Source: Azospirillum halopraeferens DSM 3675 (GTDB lineage: Bacteria; Pseudomonadota; Alphaproteobacteria; Azospirillales; Azospirillaceae). Taken from it: a DNA stretch of 62,029 nucleotides. The stretch is from NCBI RefSeq assembly GCF_000429625.1, contig NZ_AUCF01000035.1:1-62029 (forward strand), given 5' to 3'. Positions 59,437 through 62,029 of this stretch are shown piece after piece. The translations under genes and the position numbers were made by a program. Within the stretch, counting starts at the first letter, position 1, and each line of letters starts with the position of its first letter. The notes under the pieces were generated by a model that saw nothing but the letters and a program-made list of their open reading frames with translations, was not told where the DNA came from and ran no database searches.

Positions 59437-61170
59437 TCAGTGCACGCTCCACACCAGGGGGATGAGAACGGTTCCGACGATGACGACGATGACCGACAGC
59501 GGCAGGCCGAGGCGCCAGTAATCGCCGAAACGGTAACCTCCCGGTCCCATCACGAGCGTGTTGCACTGGTGTCCGATCGGTGTCAGGAAATCGCACGCAG
59601 CCCCCACCGCCACCGCCATCAGCAGGGGGTCCGGGTTCATCCCGAGCGCCCCGGCCAAACTCGCCGCGATCGGCGCCATGATCAGCGCGGTCGCCGCGTT
59701 GTTGAGAAACGGCGTGAGCGCCATGGCCGTCACCAGAACCAGGGTAACGGCCCCGGCGGGGGGCAGGGCACCGGCGACGCCCGCGAGCCCTTCGGCGATA
59801 AGCCCGGCGGTGCCGGTGCCGCTGATCGCGTCGCTGATCGGGATCAGGCAGGCGAGCAGCACCAGGATCGGCGGCTCAAGCGCGTCGTACGCCTCCTTCA
59901 AGGTCAGGACGCCGAACAGCACGATGAGAACGGCGGCGCCGAAGAAGGCCGCCGGTACGGGAATCAGTTCGAGCGCCACGGCCGCCATGGCGGCGGCCAG
60001 AAGCGCGAGCGGCAGATACTCCCGGCCGCGGTGTTCAAGGCCGGTCGCGCGGTCGACGAGCGGCAGGCAACCGAGACCGCGCAAGGTTTCGGGCATCACC
60101 TCCATGCTTCCCGCCAGAACAAGGACATCGCCGGCCTGAAACCGGAGATGCCGGAGTCGGGTGGCGATGCTCTCGCCGTGCCGACTGATCCCGATGAGGT
60201 TCACGCCATGGCGCTGGCGCAGCCGAAGCTCGGCCGGCGAACAGCCGAGCAGCGGTGAATTCGTCGTAACCACGGCTTCGACGACCCCGATGCCGTTGGC
60301 GGGCAGGCCCTTGACCAAGCCCTCGCCGGTGCCGACGAGGCTGAGCTTCGCCGCCGCCAGAAGTGCCCGCAAAGCATGGGGGTCGCTCTGCAGGACGAGG
60401 ATATCGTCGGCGAACAGCGTCCAGTGGCCGGCAGGACTGTAGCGCCTTTCCTCCTCGCGGATGATCGCCACCACGGTGACGTCGCCCTCGCCGAGCGATT
60501 CCAGGTCGGCCACGGTCTTGCCGACCAAGGGGGAAGCGGCGGGCAAATGCGCTTCGGAAAGATAGGGCCCGATGTCGAACGCCGCGGCCGGTGTCGCCGG
60601 TGCCCGGCGCCCTTTCGGAAGCAACCGCCAACCCACCACCAGAAAGGCGAAGCCGGCGGCCGCGACGCCAAGCCCGACCGGTGCGAAGTCGAACATCGAA
60701 AACGGTTCACCGGTCAGCTCGGCGCGCACCCGCGACACAAGAATGTTCGGGGACGTGCCGATCAGGGTGACGAGTCCGCCGATCAGCGATCCGAAGGCCA
60801 TGGGCATCAGCAGGCTGGCAGCCGGGGTGCCACTGCGCCGCGCCACCTGGACGGCGATCGGCAGGAAGATCGCCACGGCACCGATGTTCTTCATGAAGGC
60901 GGACAGGACCATGACGCTGCCCGTCAGCACCGCCACCCGCTGCCCCGGAGTCCGCATGCGCGGTTCCAGGGCACGCAGGAGGCGCCCGATGACACCGGAC
61001 TTCCCCACGCCGGCGCTGATGACGAGCGCTGATGCGATGATGACCACCACCGGGTCGCTGAAGCCGGCAAATGCCTGATCGGCGGGAACGACGCCGGCCG
61101 CCATGGCGAGCAGCAGACCCAGCAGAGCCACCAGGTCGTATCGCAGCCTGTTCCGGAGAAACGCCGCCAC
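59437..61170 (-). CDS. SLC13/DASS-type permease with two internal TrkA-C domains
   Basis: 577 aa from GTG 61170. Two blocks of membrane helices flank a soluble middle (about 195-370) with two RCK_C/TrkA-C domains (LVGKTVADLESLGEGDVTVV, SPLLGCSPAELRLRQRHGVN). Transport motifs: FMKNIGAVAIFLPIAVQVAR and PMAFGSLIGGLVTLIGTSPN, repeated as NNAATALIMAPIAASLAG and the P-I-G-x-Q motif LTPIGHQCNTLVMGPGGY. Such proteins carry sulfate or di/tricarboxylates. The GTG start would cut the first helix; a CTG at 61215 preceded 6 bases earlier by GGAGG adds the missing 15 residues and may be the real start. Confidence 0.85.
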   Translation of the reverse strand: MAAFLRNRLRYDLVALLGLLLAMAAGVVPADQAFAGFSDPVVVIIASALVISAGVGKSGVIGRLLRALEPRMRTPGQRVAVLTGSVMVLSAFMKNIGAVAIFLPIAVQVARRSGTPAASLLMPMAFGSLIGGLVTLIGTSPNILVSRVRAELTGEPFSMFDFAPVGLGVAAAGFAFLVVGWRLLPKGRRAPATPAAAFDIGPYLSEAHLPAASPLVGKTVADLESLGEGDVTVVAIIREEERRYSPAGHWTLFADDILVLQSDPHALRALLAAAKLSLVGTGEGLVKGLPANGIGVVEAVVTTNSPLLGCSPAELRLRQRHGVNLIGISRHGESIATRLRHLRFQAGDVLVLAGSMEVMPETLRGLGCLPLVDRATGLEHRGREYLPLALLAAAMAAVALELIPVPAAFFGAAVLIVLFGVLTLKEAYDALEPPILVLLACLIPISDAISGTGTAGLIAEGLAGVAGALPPAGAVTLVLVTAMALTPFLNNAATALIMAPIAASLAGALGMNPDPLLMAVAVGAACDFLTPIGHQCNTLVMGPGGYRFGDYWRLGLPLSVIVVIVGTVLIPLVWSVH

Positions 61171-61266
61171 CAGGCCGACGATGATGGCGACGGAAAGGAC
61201 TTGATCGACGGTCAGCGGTCGCCTCCATGGGCGTATGGGATGGGCGCCGGATGCATCCGGGAACCC

Positions 61267-61581
61267 CTACGTGCGGTCGGTGCGCAGAAGCAAACCGAAG
61301 CGGCCCGTTTCGTCCGGTCCCTCGATCCGCGAACACCCGGTCATCCCGAGAAGCCGACGGCCTTCGACGTCACGCTCCATGACCTCGCCGAGGAAGACCA
61401 GCTCGCAATCCTCCTCATTCTGCAACTGGCGAGACAAGTCCTCCGTCCACTCGAACTCAAGCGCCATCCGATCACCGGCAAGCACGAGCAGCAGCGCGTC
61501 ACCGGTGCGATCGCACTCGACATGGTCCCCTCCCGTTCGGACCGGCGCCGCACGTGGCACCGGTGCTTCGTCGTGTTCCAA
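61267..61581 (-). CDS. Hypothetical protein
   Basis: 104 aa, acidic. HVECDRTGDALLLVLAGDRM, LEFEWTEDLSRQLQNEEDCE and a C-terminal RIEGPDETGRFGLLLRTDRT have the composition of a real protein; the overlapping plus-strand frame does not. No family recognised and no membrane segment. It is upstream of the permease on the same strand with a gap of under 100 bases, so the two could be cotranscribed. The start is uncertain, since the Pro/Arg-rich first 15 residues may be untranslated. Confidence 0.5.
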   Translation of the reverse strand: MEHDEAPVPRAAPVRTGGDHVECDRTGDALLLVLAGDRMALEFEWTEDLSRQLQNEEDCELVFLGEVMERDVEGRRLLGMTGCSRIEGPDETGRFGLLLRTDRT

Positions 61582-61766
61582 GGATCGGCGGACCTCGCCG
61601 TGACGTCACCGTGGATCCCGGTCCGCCGATCATTCCGTCCGGCCCGCCGTTCCCTTCAGACCTGCGAGGCGACACGCTCATCCGTGACCGCCGGGCCGGA
61701 TCGTGCCCCGGCACGTGGTGTACGAGCGAAGGGGTTGGTCATCGCTCTCCGGCGGGTTGAGCCGGG

Positions 61767-62029
61767 TCAGGTTGCCACGGCGGACAACCTGGAAACGTCA
61801 TTATGCCCCAGTGGCGTCATGGTCTCCAAGCTCATGTAGCGGCGGCTGGCCGCCCACTCATCATTTTGCTCCAGCAGGATGGCCCCTCCCAATCGGAAGA
61901 TCGCCGCTTCATTGGGGAAGATGACGACGACATCGGTGCGCCGCTTGAACTCGCCGTTGACGCGCTCGAGGGGATTGGTCGAGCTGATCTTGGTCCAATG
62001 GTCGGGATGGAAGTCCATGTAGGCCAGGA
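61767..62029 (-). CDS. IS256-family (mutator) transposase, C-terminal part, continues beyond window
   Basis: About 87 codons remain in the window; the frame is open to the last base, so the gene starts outside. ISSTNPLERVNGEFKRRTDV, then VIFPNEAAIFRLGGAILLEQ and NDEWAASRRYMSLETM are the conserved C-terminus of IS256-type transposases, including the catalytic Glu of the DDE triad within the ERxNxE motif. The stop is at 61767-61769. GTGGTGTAC near 61713 resembles IS256 inverted-repeat ends and may mark the end of the element. Confidence 0.9.
   Translation of the reverse strand, partial: LAYMDFHPDHWTKISSTNPLERVNGEFKRRTDVVVIFPNEAAIFRLGGAILLEQNDEWAASRRYMSLETMTPLGHNDVSRLSAVAT

Overview
The window is about 62 kb of very GC-rich DNA with the gene content of an alphaproteobacterium, most like the Azospirillum/Rhodospirillum group. 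The grounds are form II RuBisCO in the order cbbP-cbbT-cbbA-cbbM, an alphaproteobacterial SOS motif (GTTC-N7-GTTC) at lexA, a quinol-type NO reductase, TRAP and MocR genes, and dusA beside an integrase. Group membership is inferred; no rRNA or tRNA gene is visible.

Layout. 1-3.1 kb: partial GNAT, moaC, moeA (molybdopterin synthesis) and lexA with two SOS boxes. 3.2-8.5 kb: Calvin-cycle operon ending in a cbbM cut at about codon 310. 8.5-10.5 kb: bioM (cut at its 3' end by the same junction), a quinone oxidoreductase and panD on the minus strand. 10.6-16.9 kb: CHASE/PAS sensor kinase, EAL protein, and a LysR regulator divergent from a SnoaL-like/SDR pair. 16.9-33.8 kb: a complete petrobactin-type (asb) siderophore locus. 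It holds a TonB receptor with an STN signalling domain, DUF2218, asbA, asbB, asbC, a fused asbD-asbE, asbF and a four-gene FecCD-type ABC importer. FecR and FecI (with a Fur-box promoter) and an ABC exporter lie next to it. 33.8-43.4 kb: chemoreceptor, MarR/FAD-hydroxylase/DUF2783 unit, DUF2189 membrane protein, a sugar-dehydrogenase-like propeller fused to RTX repeats, and a divergent solitary EF-G. 43.7-49.8 kb: slyX, a MocR regulator and, divergently, a TRAP transporter plus HMG-CoA reductase, read here as a probable mevalonate-use locus. 49.9-52.8 kb: ABC exporter plus beta-lactamase-fold protein. 52.9-56.3 kb: qNOR with an NnrR-type site, and dusA. 56.3 kb to the end: a decayed mobile region with an integrase fragment at the dusA 5' end, an IS110/IS1111 transposase fragment with a structured non-coding tail, a small membrane protein, a GAF histidine kinase, an SLC13-type permease and an IS256 fragment.

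How the parts work together. The siderophore block is a self-contained iron circuit: synthesis, likely export, outer-membrane uptake with surface signalling to FecR/FecI, then periplasmic and inner-membrane import. The most unusual feature is the cbbM/bioM junction at about 8,501. It destroys the active site of the only RuBisCO here and removes the end of bioM, so it is either a genuine rearrangement or an assembly chimera. Within what can be read here, the integrase beside dusA marks a dusA-type integrative element that has since been broken by IS elements.
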